Below, one piece after another: positions 53,601 through 60,409 of a stretch of 64,000 nt of DNA. Every line of letters starts with the position of its first letter. The stretch's first letter is position 1. The DNA lies in NCBI GenBank assembly GCA_035772405.1, contig JAYKKM010000439.1, positions 4,781,001 to 4,845,000 on the forward strand, given 5' to 3'. Under the pieces are notes generated by a model. That model was not told the DNA's origin and did no database searches. It worked only from the letters and a program-made list of their open reading frames with translations. Position numbers and translations under genes: made by a program. The DNA is from Chrysogorgia sp. JL179-B06. Lineage: Eukaryota > Cnidaria > Anthozoa > Scleralcyonacea > Chrysogorgiidae.

Positions 53601-56600
53601 TGTACCTGTTTTTGTTGTCCTTTAGGTTCCGTAATTAACTTCAAATTTGCAATAATGGTTGCTGGATTCAGGTCGCGATCTTCACAACATGATGTATTTT
53701 ATGAAAATCTCATTCAATGTCCATCTCTTCATGTTTTTGGCGAAACTGATCAAGTTATCCCGAAAGGTACGTTTTTTATTATTTTTTCATTCCTTTCATT
53801 CAAATAAAAGACTTAAAGGTTAGGACACATGAGGCGACAAATCGCGGGGGGACATGTTGCGGGGACATTTCCCCTGTTCAGGACACACGAGGGGACATGT
53901 CAGAGAAGGAAAATAAAAATAAAATAACGTTCTTTGATTGGTTTATTTTAATTTTGTCGCAGGGACTAGTTGCTGTTTACACGATGGGAGATGTTGCGAG
54001 CACAAAATTTCGCGACAATATTGCGCATGGTGTATACGACGCGATTTGTTCCTGCAATATACATGTATGCCCGCGACAAGTGCCCGCGATTTGTTCCTGC
54101 AATATACATGTATGCCCGCGACAAGTGCCCGCGATTTGTCGCCTCGTGTGTCCGAACCACTTAGTGTCGACATGTCATAATTATTAAATCACTCACTAAT
54201 CAGTAATTTCGTAACTTTCTTTAAACTAGAAAACAGTGTTAAATTATTGCAATATTTTGACGATCCAGTCGAGCTGTGTCATGCTGGAGGTAGGTAACAA
54301 TTAATTATTTTATGTTAACTTTCTTTCAACTTAATTTAACTTAGCATTCACGAGTGTAGTGGGACGATGGTAATTTAAATTTACAAATCATTACATACAT
54401 TTTTGTAGTGATTGAAATTACAACCTTGTTTACCTAAATCGGACTTGGAAATCCAGTTTAGTTTTCGACTTGCCTGTAACTTTCTTCACCAGCCCCAGGG
54501 GTGATCAGCACTGAACTTCTTCTAATAATTGCGTTCGACGAAGGAGAACGCATTGTAATCTTGCATGTTATGGGTTACCCTGTGCTTTACAGCTAAAATA
54601 AATCAAGACAACAATTTTACCCTTTTTGAATAAATTACCGTTTTAGAAATTGGAATAAATTATGGCATCAGTACTGGGACTGACACAGGAGCAGTGGATA
54701 CGATGTTGCCTGTAGAAGTGTTCAGGATTAGGCATGCCAGCAGAATGATGCTAGAAATTTCTATAGCATGGAGGATCAAATAAATAGAATGTAGAATATA
54801 AACCACGTATAAAGGCGATCATATAGCCTTGTAATATTACTAAATATAACATACGGAAATCATATGGCGCGTTTATAATGTCAAAATTAAATATGACCAT
54901 TTGAAAACAATACATCTAATTCGAACAACATTTACTCGAAACGAGCAAGCCTCGCGAAGTTATAAATTTTCATTCAAGCGACACTTTTGCAAAATCGAAC
55001 TTCACGTTTGTAATAATTCTGAATTGAACGATTTACAGGTATCTGGCGGTCAAATTTCAAATCGAACAAACGACCTTCTAATATTAAAATAACATACGGA
55101 AATCATGCAGGATGTCACCGTTGTCAAAAACATTGAGGTTATAGTGTCTCCTTGAATTAAGACGCTGTAATATATTTATTAGCTTCTTTTATTTTCATAA
55201 TTCGTTACAGCATAATTTTATGTTTATAAACCAATCTTCATTCACCATTTGCTGGTTCACATGCGTCGTCACCATTTGCTGGTCCACATGCGTCGAACGC
55301 ACTTACATAATCTTTGATTACTCCTAGTAATAATAATGGTTAACCAAGCGATCATTTCCTTTATTCTCCTTACCTCTATACGCCAAAGATAAACTGACAT
55401 GTTTTTAAAACAACGTCTCCCAACTACAGTATAGTACTATACAAATGTTTAGTTTAGTTTAGGCTAGAAGCCCAATTGATAGTCTTTTGCTACCATACAT
55501 TTGTTACCACGTACCGAAAGTGTTACCATTTGTTGGTATTATTGTAAAGGCAGCACTTTCTCCTCAATTCTTTTTAAGACCCTGAGTGGTGGTCCAACTC
55601 ATAGACATGTGTGGTAACTGCACTAGACCACAACAGCTGGTTAGCAAGTGCGGTAATAATGCAAGTTACTAATGTTTGGAGATCAATAAGGATCGGATTT
55701 GTATGCTTTGTATGCTGATATAACTGGGGCTTAAAGTCGTCGTTACAGTATACGGAGTGAACTATTATTAGTAAGCTTACAATCTATTCCTAGATAATAA
55801 TAATTTCTGAGAATAGTAAAGGCATTTCAATTTTACTTGATCAAATTATCAAACATTGTTGGACAACATTTATCCAACTTTGTTGGACCGTTTCTCACTC
55901 CATTTTTTTGGAATGGAGTTTGTTTTCGATCAAATATTTTGCGAACATTATTGGGTGGTGTCTTGGCCTGGGAGCAACCTTAAATATTGATCGTTTTCAG
56001 TACTCAATCATCAAAGATACGAATGATTAAGGGCATGGCGGCCATATTCTTATACCTGAAGGCTGGTTCAGTTGGCAATAAAAAATAAGTATCTTTTCGA
56101 TCAAAGTATGTAACTTAAACAGCCTGAATATAGTAGTTTGAGGTTGTAAAAATGCTCGTAAAGCGTATTAATTACACTGTCAAAGTTGCTAACCTGAATC
56201 ATTGTCCGCCATCTTGGATGTTTTTCGATATGCGTGTGACGTCACAATCAGGGTAAAGGGAAATTTTTATCTAGGCATCCTCGTTTGAAACTCGTTTTTT
56301 GTGAATGTCTTCCTTTTTCAATTCAACCACACCATTTTAAAAAGCATTCTTCGAAAACTCGGCCACACACAGAGTAATTTCATCAGGTTTTTTTTAAAGA
56401 TGGGGTGGGATATACCACACTGCTCTATATGACATAATAAAACGTGTTGTGCTGCGTAGGCAATGTAGAAATACAAATCAAATATCTAAAAAGGTTGGTG
56501 TACTGCCGTAGTAGTCTAAGTACTTACACGCTATTTCGCCAGTACACCAAACTTTTTAGATATTTGATCTATATGACATATATTATCATCAAGAAGTCTT

Positions 56601-57645
56601 ACGTTATAATCCACCCAGTACAGTATAAAACAGTTTTAACTGAAGTTGGGAGACACAGGTTCTTATCCTGGTCGTACCACCACTCAGGGTTTTAAAATAA
56701 TTGAGGGGTAAGTACAGTACTGCCTTTGCAATAATAGGACGCTAGCATCCGATGGCTGTATATCGCATACATCCCGACGTTCGAGGGATTTATCTGACTT
56801 ATTTCACGATCCAACAAAGTTTTGTCTATTTTTCTGGCCTTGGACAAAGATTTTCCTAGTTTTTTCTTCATTTCTTATCTAATTAGTATTCATAGGGCTT
56901 TATGCTATATAACTCTTACGAAAATTTCATATGTATTTGGAATTTCATATGTTAAATGACCGATATTTCACATATGAAATAAAAAATTTCGTATGTGAAA
57001 TACAGATTTTATATATTAAATTTCCACATATGAAACGTGTTTCATATATGAAATGAAAAATTCCATATGTGAAAATATATTTCACATATGGAATAAAAAA
57101 TTTCATATGTGAAATGACCTATTTTACATATGAAATAAAAAATTTCATATGTGAAAATGTATTTCACATATGAAATAAAAATTTCATATGTGAAATACAG
57201 ATTTCATATATTGAATTTTCACATATGAAACATGTTTCATATGTGAATTGTAAAATTCCATATGTGAAAATATATTTCACATATGGAATGAAAAATTTCA
57301 TGTGTAAAGCAGAATTCATATATTGAAATTTCACATATGAATTATTTCATATGTGAAATATAAGATTTCAGATGTGAAGAGATTATTCACATATGAATTA
57401 TTTTTCACACATATATAATCCCAGATATCACACAACGTAATCACAACGTTGGTTAAAGCCCGCGGTACATCAAAGAAAACCGACTCAATCATGAAATAAA
57501 TATAAATATACAAACTTTTCGTGAGAAATGTTCGCGTAAACAGCGTCTAAGAGGTAATTTTCATTCTTTCTTCGCAGGTCATTTTGTTCCAGCTGCAGCA
57601 CAATATCGACAAATCTATATCGACTTTGTCCAACGATTTCTGTGA
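35664..57645 (+). CDS. OVCA2: OVCA2/FSH1-family serine hydrolase, ten spliced exons, complete
   Basis: Joined exons 35664-35693, 35833-35855, 36530-36603, 44646-44690, 47953-48071, 50036-50048, 52151-52216, 53626-53766, 54230-54289 and 57578-57645 give 639 nt, 212 residues plus TGA, every junction in phase with AG acceptor and GT donor. Motifs in order: ILCIHGYRQ, FREKTGSFRKAL, YITAP, YGWWFS, GPFDG, the nucleophile elbow FSQGAS (Ser), MVAGFRS, HVFGETDQVIP (Asp) and HAGGHFVP (His). This is the alpha/beta-hydrolase layout of human OVCA2 (227 residues), whose known activity is hydrolysis of long-chain alkyl esters. The elbow is F-S-Q-G rather than preceded by GF (IFSFSQGAS), a mild deviation. 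There is no signal peptide; the protein is probably cytosolic. Introns of 139 bp to 8 kb are full of transposons. Assembled by eye without transcripts, but the phase agreement and complete triad make it firm. Confidence 0.92.
35833..35855 (+). CDS. OVCA2: OVCA2 exon 2, 23-nt microexon
   Basis: Acceptor TTATTATAG, donor GTACTT. Encodes ILCIHGY and the first two bases of Arg, the family's conserved strand beta-1 with its HGYRQ motif. Confidence 0.88.
36530..36603 (+). CDS. OVCA2: OVCA2 exon 3
   Basis: Acceptor TTTCATTTCCAG, donor GTAAGC. Encodes RQSGKIFREKTGSFRKALKK and a short tail; ends in phase 1. Confidence 0.92.
36810..37392 (+). repeat. Direct repeat pair GCCGCGGAACCGGGGGGGCA with tandem TTACACTATATATGTT array
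   Basis: A roughly 95-bp G-rich block starting GGCCGCGGAACCGGGG occurs at 36810 and again at 37299. Between them, 37180-37285 holds imperfect copies of TAAGACGTTACACTATATAT. It lies in OVCA2 intron 3. Confidence 0.75.
38137..38619. mobile_element. TTAA-MITE, complete copy in OVCA2 intron 3
   Basis: AGTGCCCCTAACCTC and GAGGTTAGGGGCACT are flanked by TTAA (38133-38136, 38620-38623). The inner arms AGTTTGTTTGATATGCAAATG and complement are the family's hallmark. Confidence 0.88.
39353..39471 (+). repeat. 5' LTR of the Gypsy element
   Basis: Begins TGTAGAGTCCTGAG and contains AATAAAACG as a polyadenylation signal. It matches the 3' LTR over about 119 bp with one difference (A for T near 39402). 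The sequence then runs into TTGGCGACGAGG, the likely primer-binding region. Confidence 0.85.
39564..40097 (+). CDS. Gag-like protein of the Gypsy element
   Basis: 177 residues starting MPTFGKVDEYNETEEW. Contains the helical capsid-type region of Ty3/Gypsy Gag (YEDLAKLVQEHYKPKPS, RFRFNTRSQQ, LRHLSENCEFG, MLRDRLVCG). It ends at a stop just before the zinc-knuckle frame. The frame is intact over this part. Confidence 0.85.
   Translation: MPTFGKVDEYNETEEWRHYVERVNHLFEANEITDGDKKRSIFLVSVGAKTYKLIRSLVSPADPKEKSYEDLAKLVQEHYKPKPSVIVERFRFNTRSQQQDETIPVFLAELRHLSENCEFGASLEEMLRDRLVCGSSNDKIQRRLLAEPKLTLKRAIDLATAFETSEKDAMDLHKNNS
40107..40556 (+). pseudogene. Zinc knuckle and N-terminal half of aspartic protease
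   Basis: A CHACGKIGHISRAC knuckle (CX2CX4HX4C) preceded by a second CSRCDGNHNPRECRF half-knuckle. Then MEVDTGASLSVMS, the protease active site with DTG. The frame runs into the inversion near 40537 and stops. Confidence 0.88.
40537..41165 (-). pseudogene. Inverted segment: protease C-terminus and RT fingers on the opposite strand
   Basis: The minus strand reads VVLHTYTGEKVKPKG, LLGRNWLEKIKLKW (protease C-terminal half), a frameshift near 40930, then YPQLFEESLGTLKG, FHKARPVPYALREKIE, EWATPIVPVVKSDGTVR and FTELDLSHA, which carries the first RT catalytic Asp. These are exactly the parts missing from the + strand frames on either side. Confidence 0.92.
41165..41518 (+). pseudogene. RT palm/thumb part of the Gypsy element
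   Basis: Resumes with SSRKFLTINTHKGLY, LPYGVASAPGIFQRTM, then GVLLDNILITG where YLDDIL is normal: the second catalytic Asp is Asn. It stops at 41518 before the connection domain. Confidence 0.88.
41546..42364 (+). pseudogene. RNase H and linker region of the Gypsy element
   Basis: FLGIINFYGKFLPN, then CDASPYGVGAVLA with the RNase H Asp, a frameshift near 41800, KPIAYASQTL, a small deletion and frame change near 41875, then TDHKPLLGLL in another frame, and YEYELVYRPGIENGNADTLS. Order is normal; reading frame is broken at least twice. Confidence 0.88.
42313..43399 (+). pseudogene. Integrase of the Gypsy element, frame broken before the catalytic Glu
   Basis: The zinc-binding part (HPGIVRMKSIARNHVWWPKM, CQVCQ) is followed by HIDYAGPF and VSDNGSVFTS with the first two catalytic Asp. 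The frame breaks near 42820; the next frame starts with VERAVQTFK, holding the Glu, and continues through a GPY/F-type tail (PGTIVEETGPVS) to the stop at 43399. Confidence 0.9.
43479..43490 (+). other. Polypurine tract
   Basis: AGGAGGGAGGAA directly before the 3' LTR, the plus-strand primer site of LTR elements. Confidence 0.85.
43491..43609 (+). repeat. 3' LTR of the Gypsy element
   Basis: TGTAGAGTCCTGAG to AAAACACTA. The next bases differ from those after the 5' LTR; the words CTACATTGG and GACTCTACA follow 35-65 bp later, so the true LTR end may be displaced by a small insertion. Confidence 0.8.
43690..44585. other. OVCA2 intron 3, no recognisable feature
   Basis: AT-rich intron sequence after a short CCCCCCAAAATTTTGATCC repeat fragment. 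Nothing supportable. Confidence 0.5.
44646..44690 (+). CDS. OVCA2: OVCA2 exon 4
   Basis: Acceptor TGTCTTTTGTAG, donor GTAAGA. Completes Val and encodes YITAPNKIPNTEEE; ends in phase 1, matching exon 5. Confidence 0.9.
44730..44818. repeat. Inverted GGTGACTGACGTTTCGACGG pair, Penelope-end-like
   Basis: GGTGACTGACGTTTCGACGG and its complement CCGTCGAAACGTCAGTCACC flank copies of GAAGATGACC. The words TGAAGATG and GAAACGTC resemble decayed hammerhead ends of Penelope elements. It lies 40 bp after OVCA2 exon 4. Confidence 0.5.
44935..46640. repeat. GC-rich block with internal repeats (OVCA2 intron 4)
   Basis: Strikingly GC-rich against its surroundings. A unit with GCGAGGGGAACCTTGTCGCC, GCAGCTCCATCCGGCTATTG and CATGGAAACTCATCCCATGC recurs at about 45.83-45.9, 46.03-46.1 and 46.15-46.22 kb. 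Phrases CAGCAGATG, CCAGGGAACC and CTACCGAGGGAA recur throughout. Open frames on the minus strand follow the repeats and are not convincing genes. Identity unknown. Confidence 0.6.
47190..47540 (+). repeat. Unidentified coding-like repeat, two more units
   Basis: Two units translating to FERYLGQYLFDFNPEIRFG / IESKYITYVS and FERYLYEYLTVFNSENRFG, homologous to the array at 16.5-17.1 kb. Both end near CCCTTCGTAAAAAC. Frames are broken. Confidence 0.6.
47558..47586 (+). repeat. Interstitial telomere-type repeat
   Basis: CTAACCCTAACC repeated with one AAACCC irregularity, the metazoan TTAGGG motif on the other strand. Confidence 0.8.
47690..47840 (+). repeat. Minisatellite, unit about 45 bp
   Basis: Four imperfect copies of GATACAATATCCTGGTACAA plus ATACTCCTCTCTGTATAATA. 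Confidence 0.85.
47953..48071 (+). CDS. OVCA2: OVCA2 exon 5
   Basis: Acceptor ATTTCCTTGCAG, donor GTGACT. Encodes QYGWWFSTEENTYDA and KSHFCKGYEATINYIQDV, the family's WWFS and helix region; ends in phase 0. Confidence 0.93.
48198..48272 (+). repeat. 13-bp tandem repeat
   Basis: GACGGCAACCTAC repeated five to six times with few changes. Confidence 0.85.
48340..48446. repeat. Foldback CCAACCCCCCTGAATCCTAA
   Basis: GCCAACCCCCCTGAATCCTAA is mirrored by TTAGGATTCAGGGGGGTTGG. Flanking words AACGGTCTTTGCCAT and GGCAAATACCGTTT extend the symmetry. Confidence 0.75.
48450..49055. other. OVCA2 intron 5, no recognisable feature
   Basis: Nothing supportable beyond short AT-rich tracts. Confidence 0.45.
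49062..49330 (+). mobile_element. tRNA-Ala-derived SINE
   Basis: The tRNA-like part starts GCCTCCGCGTAGCTCAGTGG (49173). It has an anticodon-type loop CTAGCAT (AGC) on a stem with one mismatch, and a B box GGGTTCAATTCC at 49228-49239. The 3' side does not pair back to GCCTCCG, so it is not a working tRNA. It is followed by the family body GAAGTTGCATTTTTCGCAAC. The upstream leader (GAGTGAAATGCCAAATATTA) is shared with the 33.8-kb copy. Confidence 0.75.
49575..49705. repeat. AT-rich simple repeat
   Basis: TTTAAA / TTAATTAGAATT words repeated, partly palindromic. Confidence 0.8.
50036..50048 (+). CDS. OVCA2: OVCA2 exon 6, 13-nt microexon
   Basis: Acceptor TTCCATTTTAAG, donor GTGAGT. GGTCCATTTGATG encodes GPFD plus the first base of Gly. 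GPFDG is the conserved strand just before the nucleophile elbow, so the exon is required; phase agrees on both sides. Confidence 0.88.
50132..50780. mobile_element. 649-bp element with 8-bp duplication carrying a transposase fragment
   Basis: The ends ACGGTGGCTCA / TGAGCCACCGT are flanked by identical ACGTTTCT at 50124-50131 and 50781-50788. The subterminal parts (CGACTTTTTATTTTTTCG and complement) are inverted over about 90 bp. It encloses the partial transposase frame listed next. 8-bp duplication suggests a hAT-like mechanism, but the ends are not the classic hAT type. Confidence 0.85.
50253..50558 (+). pseudogene. N-terminal fragment of an integrase-core-type transposase
   Basis: 101 codons with a hydrophobic start (MLLLFCICILQIVTV) that is probably not original. 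Then AIGRNEATVNYFRLGFTAAE, LGFLVSIHGVRRSLRQLRRI, GCRRR and VVVQAVEQELR, then a stop. I recall this helix-turn-helix-like N-terminus from cnidarian proteins that continue into an rve integrase core. The catalytic domain is missing here. Confidence 0.55.
50790..51660. other. OVCA2 intron 6, no recognisable feature
   Basis: AT-rich intron sequence; nothing supportable. Confidence 0.5.
51671..52085. mobile_element. TTAA-MITE family, diverged copy in OVCA2 intron 6
   Basis: AGTTTGTTTGATATGTAAATG (51771) and its complement (51983), plus CGTATTTTACTTCGTTTTTG arms, match the family. Terminal AGTGCC is lost. Confidence 0.7.
52151..52216 (+). CDS. OVCA2: OVCA2 exon 7 with catalytic serine
   Basis: Acceptor TATTTCTAG, donor GTATTT. 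Encodes IFSFSQGASFTSLLCAMNG; the Ser of FSQGA is the nucleophile. A second AG at 52165-52166 inside TTTTAGTC is not the acceptor, as using it would break the frame. Confidence 0.9.
52225..53020. mobile_element. MITE split by a LINE 3' end
   Basis: GACTGCGCATAAATATGACACG (52250) and its complement CGTGTCATATTTATGCGCAG (52963) are inverted arms. The LINE fragment sits between them. Confidence 0.65.
52303..52865 (-). mobile_element. LINE 3' end with (ATT)n tail
   Basis: The minus strand reads SPVLRNFHWLPVKSRIVFKI, FKALHGQAPVYITDL, GDRAFSVAAPKLWNSLPQEI and SAVKTFLF then stop, the C-terminal end of a CR1-like polyprotein. The 3' UTR ends in AAT repeats at 52303-52331. Same family as 26395-26765 but longer. 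Confidence 0.88.
53108..53178 (+). repeat. 32-bp tandem repeat
   Basis: AAGTATTTATTTTGAAACTC with ACTGCACAGGTC, two full copies and a part. Confidence 0.85.
53279..53404. repeat. Hairpin TTAAATGAAAGTTCTTTG
   Basis: TTAAATGAAAGTTCTTTGTCG and CTACAAAGAACTTTCATTTAA pair through most of the interval. The arm also occurs alone near 46.94 kb. Confidence 0.8.
53626..53766 (+). CDS. OVCA2: OVCA2 exon 8 with catalytic aspartate
   Basis: Acceptor TTGTCCTTTAG, donor GTACGT. Encodes VINFKFAIMVAGFRSRSSQ and SLHVFGETDQVIPK; the Asp of GETD is the triad acid. Confidence 0.95.
53811..54165. mobile_element. MITE with expanded inner repeat (OVCA2 intron 8)
   Basis: GGACACATGAGGCGACAAATCG at the left and CGATTTGTCGCCTCGTGTGTCC at the right. 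A 45-bp unit (GCGATTTGTTCCTGCAATAT...) is repeated twice plus a part at 54042-54140, and generates open frames on both strands. Confidence 0.8.
54230..54289 (+). CDS. OVCA2: OVCA2 exon 9
   Basis: Acceptor CTTTAAACTAG, donor GTAGGT. Encodes NSVKLLQYFDDPVELCHAG, leading to the catalytic His loop. Confidence 0.93.
54295..55400. other. OVCA2 intron 9, no recognisable feature
   Basis: AT-rich, no repeat structure or exon that I can support. Confidence 0.5.
55405..56745. repeat. Long foldback (OVCA2 intron 9)
   Basis: GCAGCACTTTCTCCTCAATT ... CCCTGAGTGGTGGTCC (55550-55605) is mirrored by GGTCGTACCACCACTCAGGG ... GGCAGTACTG-type sequence at 56672-56740. TCTCCCAACT near 55415 is mirrored by AGTTGGGAGA near 56645. 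A smaller hairpin TAGATATTTGATCTATATG / CAAATATCTAAAAAG occurs at 56475-56575. Confidence 0.6.
56920..57420. repeat. Array of palindromic TTTCATATGTGAAAT words
   Basis: About 500 bp made of TTTCATATG / CATATGAAA words in alternating orientation, with linkers such as AAAAATTTC and TACAGATTTC. It lies between OVCA2 exons 9 and 10. Confidence 0.9.
57578..57645 (+). CDS. OVCA2: OVCA2 exon 10 (terminal) with catalytic histidine
   Basis: Acceptor TTCTTTCTTCGCAG. Encodes HFVPAAAQYRQIYIDFVQ and the last RFL, then TGA. The His follows the GG completed at the junction. The 3' UTR end is not determined. Confidence 0.94.
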
Positions 57646-57984
57646 ATTTATAAGCACTTTTTATAGTATTTCGTGAACATTTTAAAGTATTTTGTGACAT
57701 TATACATAATTATTGCTTTCCCCTTGACAAAAGGTCGCATAATATATCGGATTTATTGTCAGACCTGTTTCAAAAGTAGAACTTTTCATGTGTCAAATCT
57801 AATGTGTTTTTCTCCCAGGCTTCTTTCTCCCAGGCTTTCTTTTCGGCATACCATTACCCTCCGGAAAATTTTGAAATGGCATTTCCAGCATTTTGAGAAA
57901 GCAGAATATTTGATTTCGCAGTTCACAAAAAACGATGACATGGTAAAAAATGTTCGGTTGGAGGGGAATATGGCAGTCAGAGTT

Positions 57985-58625
57985 ATATATTTGACAAATA
58001 GATTCCATTTTGCCGTTGTCTGTTCCGTTATAGATGCACAGATGACGTCAGAACGTGAGTTGACTGATGTTCTTAGGTTCTGACGTCATCTGTGCATCTA
58101 TAACTGAACAAACAACGGCAAAATGGAATCTATTTGTTTTATACAATAAAAATTGAAAACAAACCATTCAAAAGTCTTATTGAAGCTCTTTGGCGATTCT
58201 GGGGCATAGAAAAGGATAAAAGCAGTCATCTGACGTGATCTGGCGTGAGCTGACGTGACCGGTGCATCTGTCCTCTATTAGTAGAAACTGACCATGGTCT
58301 ATTACAAATGCTTCATTCTGATTGGCTACTCAACCGTTGTCTATTCGTGATAGACAACGTTTGGGAAACGCGCTCAAAACAATGGCAGAAAACTCTCGTT
58401 TTGGGGAGGTTTCACATGAGTTTTTAGATAATTTTTTTGAGAATGCATGATTTGTAATAGTCCACTAATTTGTTTCTACTAAAACAATTAGACAACTCGT
58501 CCTCGTTGTCTATGAGCGAATAGTCAACTCAGGCTTCGCCTTCGTTGACTATTCGCTCATAGACAACTCGGACTCGTTGTCTAATTGTTAAATAGATCAT
58601 GGCCAACAACCAATGAGAATGCGCG
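57985..58625. mobile_element. Foldback family (TGCCGTTGTCTGTTC), copy 2, with insertion
   Basis: TTCCATTTTGCCGTTGTCTG and its complement CAGACAACGG-type arm (58110-58130) enclose GATGCACAGATGACGTCAGA and complement. The downstream block matches copy 1 (17.3-17.7 kb), but here it is interrupted by the smaller foldback listed next. Confidence 0.75.
58279..58490. mobile_element. Short foldback with a 22-codon Crypton-like start
   Basis: TAGTAGAAAC ... CTATTACAAAT is mirrored by ATTTGTAATAG ... GTTTCTACTA. Inside, ATG 58382 opens MAENSRFGEVSHEFLDNFF then two more codons and a stop. This resembles the N-terminus of cnidarian Crypton/KIAA1958-type proteins as I recall them. Very short, so tentative. 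Confidence 0.35.
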
Positions 58626-58779
58626 TAGTAAACAAGTTATTGTATAAAGAACAATAGACAAAGAATACTAGATAGTTATTGTTTAATATATAAATAATGA
58701 TAGTTTTAGTCAGTAAGGATGGTTCCATTGGTCCAACGTCGATGATGTCATGACCGCGGTATCCAAGAATAAAGTGAAA

Positions 58780-59220
58780 ATTCTTTTTAACCCCTTGAAT
58801 TCAATAGAGCCTTCAATTCACAGTATAACGTGAAAAGAATGAAAATTTACCATTCAGTCGTCAAACGAAGAGACCATGGGAAATTATATATATACCGAAA
58901 ACCAACACACACCGGCAAATATCTTCCATTTGATTAATTTCACCACCCCATATGCCATAAGACGTCCGTTCCTAGAACTTTGGTTTTGAGAGCTCGAGGC
59001 ATTCCATCTATATATAGTTCCGATTCAAGGGAAAGCATATATTCGACGCATTAAAGGCGAATAACTATCATAATGATTTTCTAAAAACTGTTTAAAACGT
59101 ACAAACTCTGAGAACAATAGTTCGGTGATGGGAACAGAGGAAAGACGATATTTATTGCATTCTGTGCAATGACTGTGATCAAGAGTGCTTCGGTCAGACT
59201 AAACATCAGTTTCGTATAAA
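58780..59220 (+). pseudogene. Penelope-like element fragment
   Basis: VKRRDHGKLYIYRKPTHTGK near 58860-58920, then CHKTSVPRTLVLRARGIPS, is the RT C-terminal region of a Penelope lineage different from that at 29 kb. Stops are frequent. Confidence 0.75.
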
Positions 59221-59374
59221 TAAAGTTGTTATTATTATTATTTAAAAGAACACCAAAAGGCTGTTATCCTTTTCAAAAAAGGAGAATTCTGCTTTGTCGG
59301 AGAGCGTGTGCGTAAGCAACCATGAGATTGCGTGGGAAAATTGCAAAATTTTTGTATCACCACTAATCCGCGAT

Positions 59375-59440
59375 ACCATCAGAGACTTGAAGAAGCACAC
59401 CATCTGACCTGAAGGACACATCGTTCGAAACGTCAGCCAT
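59375..59440 (+). ncRNA. Degraded hammerhead-like Penelope end
   Basis: CTGAAGGACACATCGTTC then GAAACGTC keeps CTGAAG and GAAAC-GTC, but stem II pairs poorly. It lies just after the Penelope fragment, as expected. Confidence 0.4.
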
Positions 59441-59514
59441 TAATATACGTAAGTACTCTTACTTAAGTATTTTTCGACACATTGAAGTTCTCTTATTTCT
59501 CTTTTTCATATTAT

Positions 59515-60400
59515 AATAATAATAATAATAAAAGGTTTATTTCAAAAGTACAATCGCACTGAAAAGTGAATTACAGTATTTTAACAAGTATATTATAGGC
59601 AGCTAAGTATAAGATAGTATTATTTACAATCATTATTATACACTTTAGAGTGGAAAGGGAACAAACTCTTCCTAAACCTGTCGGTTCTGCACTTAAATAA
59701 TGAAAGGTCGTTAGAATTGCGCAAAACATGGCCATGACAGTTCGCTCTGGTAGGTGGAAGAACGTGGAAGAGGCGTGAGGTTGGTTCAATAATTAAACGT
59801 CTAACAGCATAAAATATGGCGTCTATCTGCCAGGGTGGGAGAGCAGATCTTTTTAGGACTTCAGAATAAGATAGATATGGGAAAAGAATCCTGAGTGCAC
59901 GACGCTGAATTTTTTCAAGTTTATCAGAGAGATAAATAAGGATATTTGTGCTCCAGACCGGGCAACAATATTCTAAGATGGTTCTTATTATAGATATATA
60001 GATAATGATTAGGTCACAAAGCAGCACACCTGAGGTACGTAAAGGGCGTAAGATATATAATCTTTTCGACGCTTTTGCGGTAACAGCCTGAATATGGTAA
60101 TTACATTTTAAGTCATCCTGTATAATTACACCTATTTTAAGTCATCCTGTATAATTACATCCTGTATATTTTTTATAGTGGTCGATATTCTCAAGAGGTT
60201 GCGTATTAACATACAAAGGGGAAACCAGCCCTCCAGGGGTGTTGCGTAGAAAAGAGATAGACATCTCTTTACACTTCTTAGGATTAAGCTTCATATTATT
60301 AGAGGCGGCCCAGCTGGAGATAATGTTAAGGTCATCCTGGATTGATGGGGGACAATTACGCTGGATGGATTGAGAGATGGTTAGGTCATCTACGTACATC
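59515..60400 (-). pseudogene. LINE RT fragment with (ATT)n tail
   Basis: The minus strand: YVDDLTISQS (RT active site), NNMKLNPKKCKEM, a break of frame near 60150, then LEYCCPVWSTN, LEKIQRRALRILFP and SLFPFHSKVYN. It ends in AAT repeats at 59515-59530. A different LINE family from that at 30.6 kb. Confidence 0.87.
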
Positions 60401-60409
60401 CAGTTGCTT

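Noticed and set aside
53897..54187. Several Cys-rich ORFs on both strands
   Set aside because: Products of the 45-bp minisatellite inside a MITE.
57673..58083. 136-codon ORF after the OVCA2 stop
   Set aside because: It overlaps a known foldback arm and a dispersed repeat fragment; no domain is visible.
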